The notes under the pieces were generated by a model. It saw only the letters and a program-made list of their open reading frames with translations. It was not told where the DNA came from and ran no database searches. A DNA stretch of 64,000 nucleotides from Streptomyces sp. CBMA152 (GTDB taxonomy: Bacteria; Actinomycetota; Actinomycetes; Streptomycetales; Streptomycetaceae). The first letter of the stretch is position 1. Each line of letters opens with the position of its first letter. The stretch lies in assembly GCF_014596475.1 (NCBI RefSeq), contig NZ_MECJ01000029.1, forward strand, positions 310,001 to 374,000, in the 5' to 3' direction. Both the position numbers and the translations under genes were made by a program. Of the stretch, positions 43,779-53,550 are shown piece after piece.

Positions 43779-43961
43779 CCCCACCCCACCCCTTCCCGAA
43801 ACTCTCCGAGGGGTCTGGTCGGCTGCGGACCGTGCTGGCTTGCTCGCGCAGTTCCCCGCGCCCCTAGGTAGTTAGGGGCGCGGGGAACTGCGCGACCAGC
43901 CCCCACCGGGCCGCAGACGAACGACACCTGCCGGAGGCTTTCGGGAAGGGGCGGGGTGGGG
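43779..43961. mobile_element. 183-bp MITE-like element with terminal inverted repeats
   Basis: The left end CCCCACCCCACCCCTTCCCG and right end GGGAAGGGGCGGGGTGGGG are inverse. The core has GCGCAGTTCCCCGCGCCCCT and its inverse. Core flanks are GGCTGCGGACCGTGCTGGC and CGGGCCGCAGACGAACGAC. Nearly the same size and plan as 33847-34030. It is followed by the GCCCGCCGTAGGCGGCAACCGA tag. No ORF. Confidence 0.72.
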
Positions 43962-44042
43962 AACGCCCGCCGTAGGCGGCAACCGAGCCGCAGACGGAGA
44001 ACGCGCCCCACGACGTCGCGGCTGCTCAGAGTGGCGGTGGGT

Positions 44043-45266
44043 CTATGGCAGCTGGTCCAGGAACCAGGTGGAGAGTTCCTCGGTGACCAGGGTGTGCGTC
44101 TCGCTCTGGGAGGCGAATTTGACGTCGTGGAAGGGCGACTCCTCCAGCTCCTCATCGCTGATCGGGGTGTAGAGGTCGTCGTGGGTGGCCGGCTCCCGTA
44201 CGGAGACGGCGCTGACGGCCGGGACGAAGCAGTGCTCGCGGATCGGGTTGTCGACGCCGAAGCCCGGGACCTTGTTCAACGCGTCGGCGAGGATGCCGAA
44301 ACCGGGAAGGGTGCCGCCGGGTGCGCCGTCGAAGTCGGGCAGTCCGTTGGTGCGGATCTCGCGGGTGGGGATGGTGACCACCCGGAGCTTGGCGACCAGT
44401 TGGTCGTCGCCCTCGGACTGGGTCCGCAGCTCGGTGCCGGTGACGGCCAGCCCCCTGCCGATGACGGCTCCGGCCCCGGGAGCCACGCCGTTGCCCTCGC
44501 CGTTGGAGGGGCCGTTGGCGAGGGCGATCAGCCGGGTCTCCCTCGCCCGGGGCCAGTTGCCGACTTCCTCCAGCGCGCGCAGGAACGCGATGCGCCGGTC
44601 ACTGGTGGCGGGCTTGTCCTCCCAGTCCGCGATGTGCTGCCAGAGCAACTCCTGGGCGGCCGGGCTGTTGATCTGGTCCGAGAAGCGACGGTCGAGCTTC
44701 TTGGTGTAGTGCGCGAACGCCTGGAGGGCGATGGGGATCCAGGCGCCGGTGTGCGGGCTGTCGTAGGAGTAGTAGAGCTGCGTCTGGTGCTCGATGCCAT
44801 CCGTCTCCAATTTGGCGAGGGCATAACGAGTGACCAGGCCGCCCATGCTGAAGCCGCCGACGGTCAGCGGGTGGTCGCCCTCGCGGCGGTCGATCGCCTC
44901 GATGACGGCCGCCATCACCGCGTCGGCGTTCTGCAGGATCGACGCGCTGCGCTCGTGGTAGCCGACCAGGACCACGTCGCGGCCCCGGCGGCGGATCTCA
45001 CTCAGAAGCGGGTACGGGCCGTGCTCCAGGAGCTCCCAGGTGAGGCTGAGGTCGGTGGGGCCGACACTGAAGCCGTCCGCCACCAGGACCGGGCGGGTGA
45101 GCCGGCCGTTGCCCTCGCCGTAGTAGACCCAGGCGGTGCCGTAGGGGAGCTCCCAGACGTCGTCGGGCGGGGGCGGGATGCGGTCGGTTGTCTGTGGGCC
45201 GGGCGCCAGGATGATCGGGGAACCGGACTGGAAGGCTTCGGCGGCCTGCTCTTCGGTGATGCTCAC
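44043..45266 (-). CDS. Alpha/beta hydrolase (esterase/lipase-like)
   Basis: The 407-aa protein has the nucleophile elbow GGFSMGG within HPLTVGGFSMGGLVTRYALA, preceded by VLVADGFSVGPTDLSLTWELLEHGPYPLL. The C-terminal half includes DSPHTGAWIPIALQAF. No signal peptide is visible at the chosen GTG 45266, which has AGGAAAGGG upstream; the frame is open further. A catalytic His is plausible near SETHTLVTEELSTWF. The family is close to putative lipases and esterases, and the substrate is unknown. Confidence 0.78.
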   Translation of the reverse strand: MSITEEQAAEAFQSGSPIILAPGPQTTDRIPPPPDDVWELPYGTAWVYYGEGNGRLTRPVLVADGFSVGPTDLSLTWELLEHGPYPLLSEIRRRGRDVVLVGYHERSASILQNADAVMAAVIEAIDRREGDHPLTVGGFSMGGLVTRYALAKLETDGIEHQTQLYYSYDSPHTGAWIPIALQAFAHYTKKLDRRFSDQINSPAAQELLWQHIADWEDKPATSDRRIAFLRALEEVGNWPRARETRLIALANGPSNGEGNGVAPGAGAVIGRGLAVTGTELRTQSEGDDQLVAKLRVVTIPTREIRTNGLPDFDGAPGGTLPGFGILADALNKVPGFGVDNPIREHCFVPAVSAVSVREPATHDDLYTPISDEELEESPFHDVKFASQSETHTLVTEELSTWFLDQLP

Positions 45267-45762
45267 GGCATTCCCTTTCCTGAGGGTGGGGGCGGGGCCC
45301 CTCCTTACGGATCGCATGCCGGGTCCGGGGTTTTGTGGCCTCGCGTCCGTGCCCGGCAAGACAATGACAACGCGCCCGCCACCCTCTGTACTAGATCGTA
45401 TGCAGACAGTTACGAACCCCTGGCATGCGGGAGCGTGGCCGCCGACCAATCGGGGGCGAAACGTTTCCCGCGCGAACAGGTGACCCTTCGGTCAGGAACG
45501 GTCAAAAGGCAGGCGGACGCGATCACTCGGCCGACTGATCGCACCACAAACCGCGTACCGCAACTGTCCGGATCGTGCGATCGGGGAGCAGAGGCGATCG
45601 ATTGACGACTTGGCGCGCCTCCGACCAGCACGCCGACGTAACGGGCCCACCGGCCCGCGGCCGAAGAACCGGGCCCGGGGGCGACACCCTGCCGAGCCAC
45701 GCGCCCCACGGCAGACAACCTGGCCATACCCACCCCCACCTGCGACGACCTACCCTCGCTCC
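45267..45762. other. Divergent 496-nt intergenic region
   Basis: It should contain the promoters of the esterase (minus) and the aminotransferase (plus). TACCCT at 45751-45756 is 6 nt before the aminotransferase ATG. An A/T-richer patch lies at 45380-45420. I see no further gene, repeat or RNA. Confidence 0.45.
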
Positions 45763-47127
45763 ATGACCCCTCATGTCGAACCCGACCCCCGGGCCGGCGC
45801 GGCCGTGAAGGCTGCTGACCGTGCGCACGTGTTCCACTCCTGGTCCGCCCAGGGCCTGATCGACCCGCTCGCCGTCGCCGGCGCGGAGGGTTCGTACTTC
45901 TGGGACTACGACGGAAACCGCTACCTCGACTTCACCAGCGGCCTCGTCTTCACCAATATCGGGTACCAGCACCCCAAGGTTGTTGCCGCGATTCAGGAGC
46001 AGGCCGGGAAGCTCGCCACCTTCGCCCCCGCCTTCGCCGTCGAGGCGCGCTCGGAGGCCGCACGCCTCATCGCCCAGCGCACCCCCGGCGACCTCGACAA
46101 GATCTTCTTCACCAACGGCGGCGCCGAGGCCGTCGAGAACGCCGTACGGCTGGCCAGGATCCACACCGGGCGCCACAAGGTGATGAGCGCTTATCGGTCG
46201 TATCACGGGGCCACCTCGACGGCCATCAATCTGACCGGCGACCCGCGCCGCTGGGCCTCCGACACCGGGTCCGCCGGTGTCGTGCGGTTCTGGGCGCCCT
46301 TCCTCTACCGGTCCGCCTTCTACGCCACCACCGAAGCCGAAGAGTGCGCCCGCGCGCTCACGCACCTCGAAGACACCATCGCCTTCGAAGGCCCCGGCAC
46401 CATCGCCGCCATCATCCTGGAGACCATCCCCGGCACCGCCGGGATCATGACCCCGCCCCCCGGCTACCTCCCTGGCGTACGCGAGATCTGCGACAAGTAC
46501 GGGATCGTCCTCGTCCTCGACGAGGTCATGTCCGGGTTCGGCCGCACCGGTGCCTGGTTCGCCGCCGATCACTACGACGTCACGCCCGACCTCATGACCT
46601 TCGCGAAGGGCGTGAACTCCGGGTACGTCCCGCTCGGCGGCGTCGCCATCTCCGCCGAGATCGCCGCCACCTTCGACAAGCGGCCGTTCCCGGGCGGACT
46701 CACGTACTCCGGCCACCCCCTCGCCTGCGCCGCAGCCGTCGCGACCCTCAACGTCATGGCCGACGAGGGCATCGTCGACCAGGCCGCCCACATCGGCTCG
46801 GCCGTCCTGGAGCCGGGGCTGCGCGAGCTCGCCGCCCGCCACCCCTCGGTCGGCGAGGTGCGCGGCACGGGCGTGTTCTGGGCGCTTGAGCTCGTGAAGA
46901 ACCAGGAGACGCGCGAACCGCTCGTCCCGTACAACGCCGCCGGCGCCGACGCCGCCCCCATGGCCGCCTTCGGCGCCGCCTGCAAGAAGAACGGCCTCTG
47001 GCCCTTCATCAACATGAACCGCACCCACGTCGTCCCGCCGTGCAACATCACGGAGGCCGAGGCCAAGGAAGGCCTCGCCGTCCTGGATGACGCCCTGGCC
47101 GTTGCCGACGAGTACACGACCGGCTGA
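45763..47127 (+). CDS. Class III aminotransferase
   Basis: The 454-aa fold-type I omega-aminotransferase has YFWDYDGNRYLDFTSGLVFTNIGYQHPKV, FTNGGAEAVENAVRLAR, DEVMSGFGRTGAWFA and the PLP lysine in DLMTFAKGVNSGYVPLGG. It matches the taurine/beta-alanine:pyruvate transaminase-like group. ATG 45763 is chosen because TACCCT is 6 nt upstream (leaderless pattern). It opens a block with ABC permease, ATPase and GntR genes, suggesting uptake and use of an amino compound. Confidence 0.92.
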   Translation: MTPHVEPDPRAGAAVKAADRAHVFHSWSAQGLIDPLAVAGAEGSYFWDYDGNRYLDFTSGLVFTNIGYQHPKVVAAIQEQAGKLATFAPAFAVEARSEAARLIAQRTPGDLDKIFFTNGGAEAVENAVRLARIHTGRHKVMSAYRSYHGATSTAINLTGDPRRWASDTGSAGVVRFWAPFLYRSAFYATTEAEECARALTHLEDTIAFEGPGTIAAIILETIPGTAGIMTPPPGYLPGVREICDKYGIVLVLDEVMSGFGRTGAWFAADHYDVTPDLMTFAKGVNSGYVPLGGVAISAEIAATFDKRPFPGGLTYSGHPLACAAAVATLNVMADEGIVDQAAHIGSAVLEPGLRELAARHPSVGEVRGTGVFWALELVKNQETREPLVPYNAAGADAAPMAAFGAACKKNGLWPFINMNRTHVVPPCNITEAEAKEGLAVLDDALAVADEYTTG

Positions 47128-47264
47128 CAAGGACATCAGTACGGCCCGGAGCGAACGTTCCGGGCCGTATTTGCGTATCTGCGCAAGAATGTGCCAGGCT
47201 GCCGCCTGCCGCAGCCGGTGTGTTCCACTCCGGGCTGATCCTCCCAGTTCGTACGGTTCTCCCG

Positions 47265-48992
47265 ATGAAGCCGATGAAGCCGATGAAGCCACAGACCTCC
47301 TCCCGGCGGCCCGTCTGGATCGATCTGGCGGTCGCCGCGGCCGTTCTGGTGCTCGGCTATCTCGTCCTCCAGGTCGGCAAGGGCACCACCGTCAACTTCG
47401 ACCCGGCGGACGTCGCCACCACCGACACCAGCCCGGCCCGCCTCCCGTACGACGCCGCCCGCTCGCTCCTGCGGATGTTCGTCGCGCTGGGACTTTCCGT
47501 CTGCTTCACCTTTGTGTACGCGTACGCCGCCGCCAAAAGCCGTCGGCTGGAGCGGGTCCTCGTCCCCGCGCTCGACATCCTCCAGTCCGTCCCCGTCCTC
47601 GGGTTCCTGACCGTCGCCGTCACCGGGTTCATCGCCCTCTTCCCCGGCTCCCTCCTCGGCCTCGAATGCGCGTCGATCTTCGCGATCTTCACTTCGCAGG
47701 CCTGGAACATGACCTTCAGTTTTTATCGGTCGCTGATCACTCTTCCCCGCGAACTCGACGAGGTCTCGCGGTCGTTCGGCTTCACCCGGTGGATGCGGTT
47801 CTGGCGGATCGAGCTCCCCTCCGGGGCGATCGACCTCGTCTGGAACGGGATGATGAGCTTCGCCGGAGGCTGGTTCTTCCTCGTCGCCTCCGAGGCCATC
47901 AGCGTCGGCAACAAGGCGTACGCGCTGCCCGGCGTCGGCTCGTACGCCGGTGCCGCGATCGCCGAGGGCGACCTCGGGAAGATCGGCTGGGCGATCGCCA
48001 CCATGGCCGTCCTCGTCATCGGCGTGAACTTCTTCTTCTGGCGGCCGCTCACCGCCTGGGTGGAGAAGTTCAAGAACGAGCAGTCCGAGGCGAGTGAAGT
48101 CCAGCGCTCGGTCGTTCTTGATTTTCTGCGGAGGTCCAACTGGCCCACCAGAATGGCCCGTTGGAGCCGTCCCCTGCGCGAAGGAATCGCGCGTGCCGCC
48201 CGCGTCCTCGGGCGCGACGACCGGCCCCTCGCCCACGATCCCGCCCGCCGCCGCCTCGGCGACCTCGTCTTCGGCACGGTCGGCCTCCTGCTCGTCGGGT
48301 GGGGGCTGTTCTGCCTGCTGCGCTACCTCCACGAGCGCACCGGGCTCAGCGTCTTCGGTGAACCGTTGCTGCTCGGGCTCGCCACCCTCGCCCGCGTCGC
48401 CGTGCTCGTGACCGTCGCGACGCTGGTGTGGGTGCCGGTCGGGGTGAAGATCGGGTTCTCGCCGAGGCTCGCGCGGATCGCCCAGCCCGTGGTGCAGGTC
48501 CTCGCGAGCTTTCCGGCCAACTTCCTCTTCCCGCTGGCCATGTGGGCCTTCCTGCGCACCGGCGTGAACATGAACGTCGGCTGTGTTCTGCTGATGGCGC
48601 TCGGCGCCCAGTGGTACATCCTCTTCAACACCATCGCGGGCGCCATGGCGATCCCGTCCGACCTGCGCGAGGCCATGGATGACCTGGGCGTACGCGGGCG
48701 GCAGCGCTGGCGGCGGCTGATCATCCCGGGGATCTTCCCCTCGTACGTCACCGGCGGGATCACCGCGTCCGGCGGCGCCTGGAACGCCTCGATCGTCTCC
48801 GAGGTCGTCACCTTCGGCGGGACGACCCTGACGGCGACCGGGCTCGGCGCGTACATCTTCCACGCCACCGAGAACGGCGACTTCCCCCGGCTGATCGCGG
48901 GCGTCGCCGTGATGAGCCTGTACGTGGTGGCGGTCAACCGGCTGGTGTGGCGGCGGCTGTACCGGTTCGCCGAGACCCGTTACTCCCTCTGA
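47265..48992 (+). CDS. Fused double ABC transporter permease (NrtB/SsuC/TauC family)
   Basis: The 575-aa protein contains two BPD permease domains in tandem. The first (about 60-275) has the EAA-type loop SRSFGFTRWMRFWRIELPSG. The second (about 330-570) has MDDLGVRGRQRWRRLIIPG. The order matches ABC importers for nitrate, sulfonates or taurine. MKP is repeated three times at the start, so three ATGs (47265, 47274, 47283) are possible. GTG 47220 upstream is also open. No substrate-binding protein is adjacent. Confidence 0.88.
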   Translation: MKPMKPMKPQTSSRRPVWIDLAVAAAVLVLGYLVLQVGKGTTVNFDPADVATTDTSPARLPYDAARSLLRMFVALGLSVCFTFVYAYAAAKSRRLERVLVPALDILQSVPVLGFLTVAVTGFIALFPGSLLGLECASIFAIFTSQAWNMTFSFYRSLITLPRELDEVSRSFGFTRWMRFWRIELPSGAIDLVWNGMMSFAGGWFFLVASEAISVGNKAYALPGVGSYAGAAIAEGDLGKIGWAIATMAVLVIGVNFFFWRPLTAWVEKFKNEQSEASEVQRSVVLDFLRRSNWPTRMARWSRPLREGIARAARVLGRDDRPLAHDPARRRLGDLVFGTVGLLLVGWGLFCLLRYLHERTGLSVFGEPLLLGLATLARVAVLVTVATLVWVPVGVKIGFSPRLARIAQPVVQVLASFPANFLFPLAMWAFLRTGVNMNVGCVLLMALGAQWYILFNTIAGAMAIPSDLREAMDDLGVRGRQRWRRLIIPGIFPSYVTGGITASGGAWNASIVSEVVTFGGTTLTATGLGAYIFHATENGDFPRLIAGVAVMSLYVVAVNRLVWRRLYRFAETRYSL

Positions 48993-49034
48993 TCGCGCCG
49001 AAGTCGTACGCGTCAAAGTCGAAAGGAGACCTTC

Positions 49035-50351
49035 ATGGCCGACACCACCGCATCCGCCTCTGTGGGTGAAGTCCTGTTGCGCGCCGAGGCGTTGACCAAG
49101 TCGTACGCAGGCGCCGACGGTGAGCTCCCCGTGCTCGGCGGGATCGATCTGGAGATCCGCGCGGGCGAGATCGTGGCGCTGCTCGGCAAGTCCGGCTCCG
49201 GCAAGTCCACGCTGCTGCGGTGTCTGGCGGGGCTGCTTCCGGTGAGCTCGGGGGCGGTCGCGTACCGGGGCGAGCCGCTGACCGGGGCCAATCCGGGGAC
49301 CGCGATGGTCTTCCAGACGTTCGCGCTGCTGCCCTGGCTCACCGTGCAGCAGAACGTGGAGCTGGGGCTTGAGGCGAAAGGCGTACCGGCGAAAGAACGC
49401 GCCGCCGCTGCTGTGCAGGCCATTGACCTCATCGGGCTCGACGGGTTCGAGAGCGCGTATCCCAAGGAGCTCTCGGGCGGGATGCGCCAGCGCGTCGGGT
49501 TCGCGCGGGCGCTGGTGGTCGAGCCCGATGTGCTGATGATGGACGAGCCGTTCTCGGCGCTCGACGTGCTGACCGCCGAGAACCTGCGCGGCGAGCTGAT
49601 GGAGCTGTGGGAGTCCGGGCAGTTCCCGACCCGGGCGGTGGTGCTCGTGACGCACAACATCGAGGAGGCCGTCCTGATGGCGGACCGGGTCGTGGTGCTC
49701 GGGGCGCGGCCGTACGGCACGATCCGCGAGACGTTCACCGTCGATCTGCCCCGGCCGCGCGATCGCCAGAGCGCGGCCTTCGAGCGGATCGTCGATGCGA
49801 TCTACGAGGTGATGACGGGGCGCGCGAAGGACGTCCCGAAGCTTTCGGAGCCGGGCACGGGCCGCCGCACGCCGGGCAACACGCCGGTGCCGCCGGCTTC
49901 CGTCGACGGCCTCTCGGGGCTCGCGGAGATCGTGGCGCAGCACGACGAGGACCGCGCCGACGTGGCCGGACTCGCGGACGAGCTCGGGCTCGAAGTGGAC
50001 GATCTGCTGCCGCAGATCGACGCCCTGGAACTGCTCGGACTCGCCGAGGTCGAGGGCGGGGACCTGGCGCTGACCGAGCTGGGCTCCGCGTACGCGCGCG
50101 CCGACGTCCAGGAGTCCAAGCGGCTCTTCGCCCAGGCGGCGCTCGCGGTCCCGCTGGTCGCGGTGATCACCAGCAGTCTGACCCACGCCCCCGACCAGTC
50201 GCTGCGCGCCGGTTTCTTCCGCGATCTGCTCGCCCACCACTACACCAGCGAGCAGGTCGACCGGCAGCTGGAGACGGCGACGGACTGGGGCAGGTACGCG
50301 GAGTTGTTCGGCTACCACGCGGATACCGAGGAGTATCGCCTGGACATGTGA
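49035..50351 (+). CDS. ABC transporter ATPase with AAA-associated C-terminal domain
   Basis: The 438-aa protein has its nucleotide-binding domain at 8-245. Walker A is GKSGSGKST, the signature LSGGMRQR, and Walker B LMMDEPFSALD. VTHNIEEAVLMADRVVVLG is the switch His region. Residues about 285-430 form an AAA-associated C-terminal domain (LSGLAEIVAQHDEDRADVAGLADELGLEVDDLLPQIDALELLG), seen in some NrtD/TauB-like ATPases, probably regulatory. ATG 49035 follows GAAAGGAGA. It acts with the fused permease just upstream. Confidence 0.92.
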   Translation: MADTTASASVGEVLLRAEALTKSYAGADGELPVLGGIDLEIRAGEIVALLGKSGSGKSTLLRCLAGLLPVSSGAVAYRGEPLTGANPGTAMVFQTFALLPWLTVQQNVELGLEAKGVPAKERAAAAVQAIDLIGLDGFESAYPKELSGGMRQRVGFARALVVEPDVLMMDEPFSALDVLTAENLRGELMELWESGQFPTRAVVLVTHNIEEAVLMADRVVVLGARPYGTIRETFTVDLPRPRDRQSAAFERIVDAIYEVMTGRAKDVPKLSEPGTGRRTPGNTPVPPASVDGLSGLAEIVAQHDEDRADVAGLADELGLEVDDLLPQIDALELLGLAEVEGGDLALTELGSAYARADVQESKRLFAQAALAVPLVAVITSSLTHAPDQSLRAGFFRDLLAHHYTSEQVDRQLETATDWGRYAELFGYHADTEEYRLDM

Positions 50352-50414
50352 CCGTAATGCTCCGCGCCGCCTGGCCTATCGTGTGCGGGATAGCCGCGGA
50401 GGGGAGGGACGCCC

Positions 50415-51116
50415 ATGAGCAACGGATCAGGCAACGGTCACGGCACCGGACCAGGCACCGGTTCCGGCGTGACGCGCAGCACGCTGCGCCGCCAGATCGC
50501 CGACGCGCTGCGCGACGAGATACTGGCCGGGCGTCTGCGGCCCGGCGAGGAGTTCACCGTCAAGCAGATCGCGGAGCAGTACGGGGTGAGCGCGACCCCC
50601 GTCCGCGAGGCGCTGGTCGACCTGACCGCGCAGGGGCTGCTCGACTCCGACCAGCACCGGGGCTTCCGCGTCCACGAGTTCTCCGTCGAGGACTACGAGG
50701 GCATGGTCGAGGCCAGGTCGCTGATCGTGAACGGGATCTTCCGCAAGATCACCGAACTCGGCGCCGCCCACGGCCCCGCGCTGATTTCCGTGCGCCGCCG
50801 CGCCGAGGAGGCCGCCCGGGCCGCCCGCAGCGGCGACCTCAACATCCTCATCGGCTACGACCTCCGCTTCTGGCGCGAGCTCGGCGCCCTCGCCGGAAAC
50901 CCGTACATCTCGGACTTCCTGCATCGGCTGCGGATGCAGTGCTGGGTCTTCGCGGTCCCGTATCTGCGCGGGCGCACCGACCTCACCGACTGGCTGTGGA
51001 GCGGCCACGGCGACCTCGTGGACGCAGTGATCGCGGGCGACGGCGACGCGGCGTTCGCGGTGATCTGCGCGTACAACACCCACTCGCTGACCTGGGCGGA
51101 GCGGCTGAAGCGGTGA
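50415..51116 (+). CDS. GntR-family transcriptional regulator (FCD/FadR type)
   Basis: The 233-aa protein has a winged HTH at about 18-85 (LRRQIADALRDEILAGRLRPG, FTVKQIAEQYGVSATPVREALVDL). An FCD-type ligand domain follows (YEGMVEARSLIVNGIFRKI ... HGDLVDAVIAGDGDAAFAVICAYNTHSLTWAE) with metal-binding-type Asp/His positions. ATG 50415 follows GGAGGGGAGGG. Its stop overlaps the glycosyltransferase GTG (GTGA). Likely regulator of the transporter block. Confidence 0.92.
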   Translation: MSNGSGNGHGTGPGTGSGVTRSTLRRQIADALRDEILAGRLRPGEEFTVKQIAEQYGVSATPVREALVDLTAQGLLDSDQHRGFRVHEFSVEDYEGMVEARSLIVNGIFRKITELGAAHGPALISVRRRAEEAARAARSGDLNILIGYDLRFWRELGALAGNPYISDFLHRLRMQCWVFAVPYLRGRTDLTDWLWSGHGDLVDAVIAGDGDAAFAVICAYNTHSLTWAERLKR

Positions 51117-53530
51117 CCGACGGCCGCCCCCTCGACCTCTCGGTCGTCGTCCCCGCGTACAACGAGGAGCGGCGCCTCGGCCCCACCCTGGACGCGATCC
51201 GCGACCATCTGCACTCCTCACCGCTGACCTGGGAACTGATCGTCGTCGACGACGGTTCGGACGACGCCACCGCCGACATCGCGCGCGAGGCCGCCGCCCA
51301 GGACGCGCGCATACGCCTCGTCGCCGCCGAGCAGAACCGGGGCAAGGGACACGCCCTGCGCCTGGGCGTCGCCGACTCACGGGGCGCCCGCGTCCTGCTC
51401 ACCGACGCCGACCTCGCCACCCCGGTCGCCGAGCTGGACCGGCTCACCAAGGAGCTCGACGGCGCCCAGGCGGCCGCCGCGATCGGCTCGCGCGCACACC
51501 CCGAGGCCGACATAGCGGTCCACCAGAGCCGGGTGCGCGAATGGCTGGGGCGGATGGGCAACCGGCTCATACGGGCCGTCGCCGTCCCCGGCATCCACGA
51601 CACACAGTGCGGCTTCAAGCTCTTCGACGGCGACAAGGCGCGGGCGGCCTTCGCGGACGCCCGCCTCGACGGCTGGGGCATCGACGTCGAGATCCTCCAG
51701 TACTTCCGCCGCCACGGCTGGCCCGTCGCCGAGGTCCCGGTCCGCTGGTCCCACCAGGAGGGCTCGAAGGTCGGCCCGGCGGACTACGGCCGGGTGCTGC
51801 TGGAACTGGTCCGCCTGAAGGCGAGAGCGGCGAGCCGTACGAATGTGGTGCTGCTGGCGCTATTTCTCCTTACCTCGGTCCTGCTCTACAAGAACCTGTG
51901 GACGGACCTGGGGCGGGGCTATCTGGCCGACTCGGGGCAGGACCAGAACCAGTGGGAGTGGTTCTTCGCGGTCACGGCCGACAACGTCGCGCATCTGCGG
52001 GACCCGCTGTTCACGACGCTTCAGAACTACCCCGACGGCGTGAACCTCATGGGCAACACCCCCATGCTGGGCCTGTCGGTCCCGCTCGCGCCGGCGACGC
52101 TCACCCTCGGCCCGACCGTCACCTGGGCGCTCGTCCTCACCCTGGGCCTCACCGCCACCGCGTACGCCTGGTTCCGGCTCTTCGCGAAGTGGGTGACCCG
52201 CGAGCCGTGGGCCGCCGGGCTCGGCGGGGCGTTCGCCGCGTTCGCGCCGCCGATGATCTCGCACGCCAACGCGCATCCGAACTTCTGCGTGCTGTTCATG
52301 ATCCCGCTGATCCTCGACCGCGTGCTGCGGCTGTGCGCCCCGGCCGCGGACGTGCGCCGGGACGGGGTGCTGCTCGGCCTGTTCACCGCGTACCAGATCT
52401 TCCTCGGCGAGGAAGTCCTGCTGCTCGCCTCGCTCGGCATCCTGCTCTTCGCGCTGTCGTACGCACTGGCCCGCCGAGACGTAGTACGCACGGCCTGGCG
52501 CCCGCTCGCGCAGGGGGTCGGGGTGGCGCTACTGGTCTGTCTGCCGCTGGTCGCATACCCGCTGACCTGGCAGTTCTTCGGCACCCAGAGCTATCACTCG
52601 GTGCTGCACGGCGACGGCGCGGGCAACAGCCCGCTGTCCTTCCTGCGCTTCTCCGGCCGCGCGCTGCTCGGCGACGAGTCGGTGGCGGACAAGCTGGCGC
52701 TGAACCGGACCGAGCAGAACGCGTTCTACGGCTGGCCGCTGATCGCGCTCGCCTTCGCGATCACGGTACGGCTGTGGCGCCACGCACTGGTGAAGGCGCT
52801 GGCGTGCACGGCGGTGGCGGCGGCGGTGCTCTCGCTCGGCCAGAAGATCCGCATCCCGTACACGGACGTGGTCCTGCCAGGCCCCTGGCGCGCCCTGGCC
52901 CACCGCCCGCTCTTCGAGTCGGTGATCGAGGGCAGGGTGGCGATGATCTGCGCACCGGCGCTGGGGGCGTTGGTGGCGGTGGCGGTGGGGCGGTTGATGG
53001 CTTCTGCTGCTCGGGTGAACCGTTTTGTCGGCCTCGCGGCCGTGGCGGTGGCGCTGCTGCCGATCGTGCCGACGTCGCTGCCGGTGAATCAGCGGGCGCC
53101 GGTGCCGGAGTTCCTGGCGGACGGGTTGTGGCGTACGTATGTGAAGCCCGGAGAGTCCGTGGTCACCGTCCCGGTCCCGGACCCGGCCGCGGCCGACGCG
53201 CTGCACTGGCAGGTCAAGGCGGGCCTCGGCTTCCCGCTCCCCGGCGGCTACTTCAACGGCCCCTGGGGCCCCGACCACATCGGCATCTACGGCGCCTCCC
53301 CACGCTGGACCTCCAACCTCCTACGAGACGTCCGCTACGGCGCCCCGATCCCCGACATAGGCGAGTCCTGGCGCGCCCAGGCCCGCGCGGACCTGGCGTA
53401 CTGGAAGGCGGGGGTGGTCGTACTCCCGCCACAGGACAACGAGGACGCGCTGTACGAGACGGTGTCGAGGTTGTTGGGGCGGCAGGGGCGGCGGGTGGGT
53501 GGGGTGTGGGTGTGGGATGTGGGGCGGTGA
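51113..53530 (+). CDS. Fused GT2 glycosyltransferase / polytopic membrane GT-C-like protein
   Basis: In this 805-aa protein, residues 1-235 are a GT2 domain of the dolichyl-phosphate hexosyltransferase type. It has LSVVVPAYNEERRLGPTLDAI, VVDDGSDDATADIA, LLTDADLATPVAELDRL and HDTQCGFKLFDGDKA. Residues about 240-640 hold ten or so helices, and the last 160 residues form an extracytoplasmic domain. The fusion suggests a polyprenyl-phosphate sugar made by the N-part and used by the membrane part. The start GTG 51113 overlaps the gntR stop (GTGA). Confidence 0.85.
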   Translation: MTDGRPLDLSVVVPAYNEERRLGPTLDAIRDHLHSSPLTWELIVVDDGSDDATADIAREAAAQDARIRLVAAEQNRGKGHALRLGVADSRGARVLLTDADLATPVAELDRLTKELDGAQAAAAIGSRAHPEADIAVHQSRVREWLGRMGNRLIRAVAVPGIHDTQCGFKLFDGDKARAAFADARLDGWGIDVEILQYFRRHGWPVAEVPVRWSHQEGSKVGPADYGRVLLELVRLKARAASRTNVVLLALFLLTSVLLYKNLWTDLGRGYLADSGQDQNQWEWFFAVTADNVAHLRDPLFTTLQNYPDGVNLMGNTPMLGLSVPLAPATLTLGPTVTWALVLTLGLTATAYAWFRLFAKWVTREPWAAGLGGAFAAFAPPMISHANAHPNFCVLFMIPLILDRVLRLCAPAADVRRDGVLLGLFTAYQIFLGEEVLLLASLGILLFALSYALARRDVVRTAWRPLAQGVGVALLVCLPLVAYPLTWQFFGTQSYHSVLHGDGAGNSPLSFLRFSGRALLGDESVADKLALNRTEQNAFYGWPLIALAFAITVRLWRHALVKALACTAVAAAVLSLGQKIRIPYTDVVLPGPWRALAHRPLFESVIEGRVAMICAPALGALVAVAVGRLMASAARVNRFVGLAAVAVALLPIVPTSLPVNQRAPVPEFLADGLWRTYVKPGESVVTVPVPDPAAADALHWQVKAGLGFPLPGGYFNGPWGPDHIGIYGASPRWTSNLLRDVRYGAPIPDIGESWRAQARADLAYWKAGVVVLPPQDNEDALYETVSRLLGRQGRRVGGVWVWDVGR

Positions 53531-53550
53531 GCCTGGGCCCATGGGTTTTT

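Noticed and set aside
47265..47290. ATGAAGCCG tandem repeat as a promoter-type repeat
   Set aside because: It encodes the MKPMKPMKP start of the permease. It only makes the exact start uncertain.
49607..53530. A 1307-codon continuous frame covering ABC ATPase, GntR and glycosyltransferase regions
   Set aside because: Only the part from GTG 51113 is real coding. Upstream it is the wrong frame of the ATPase and gntR genes.
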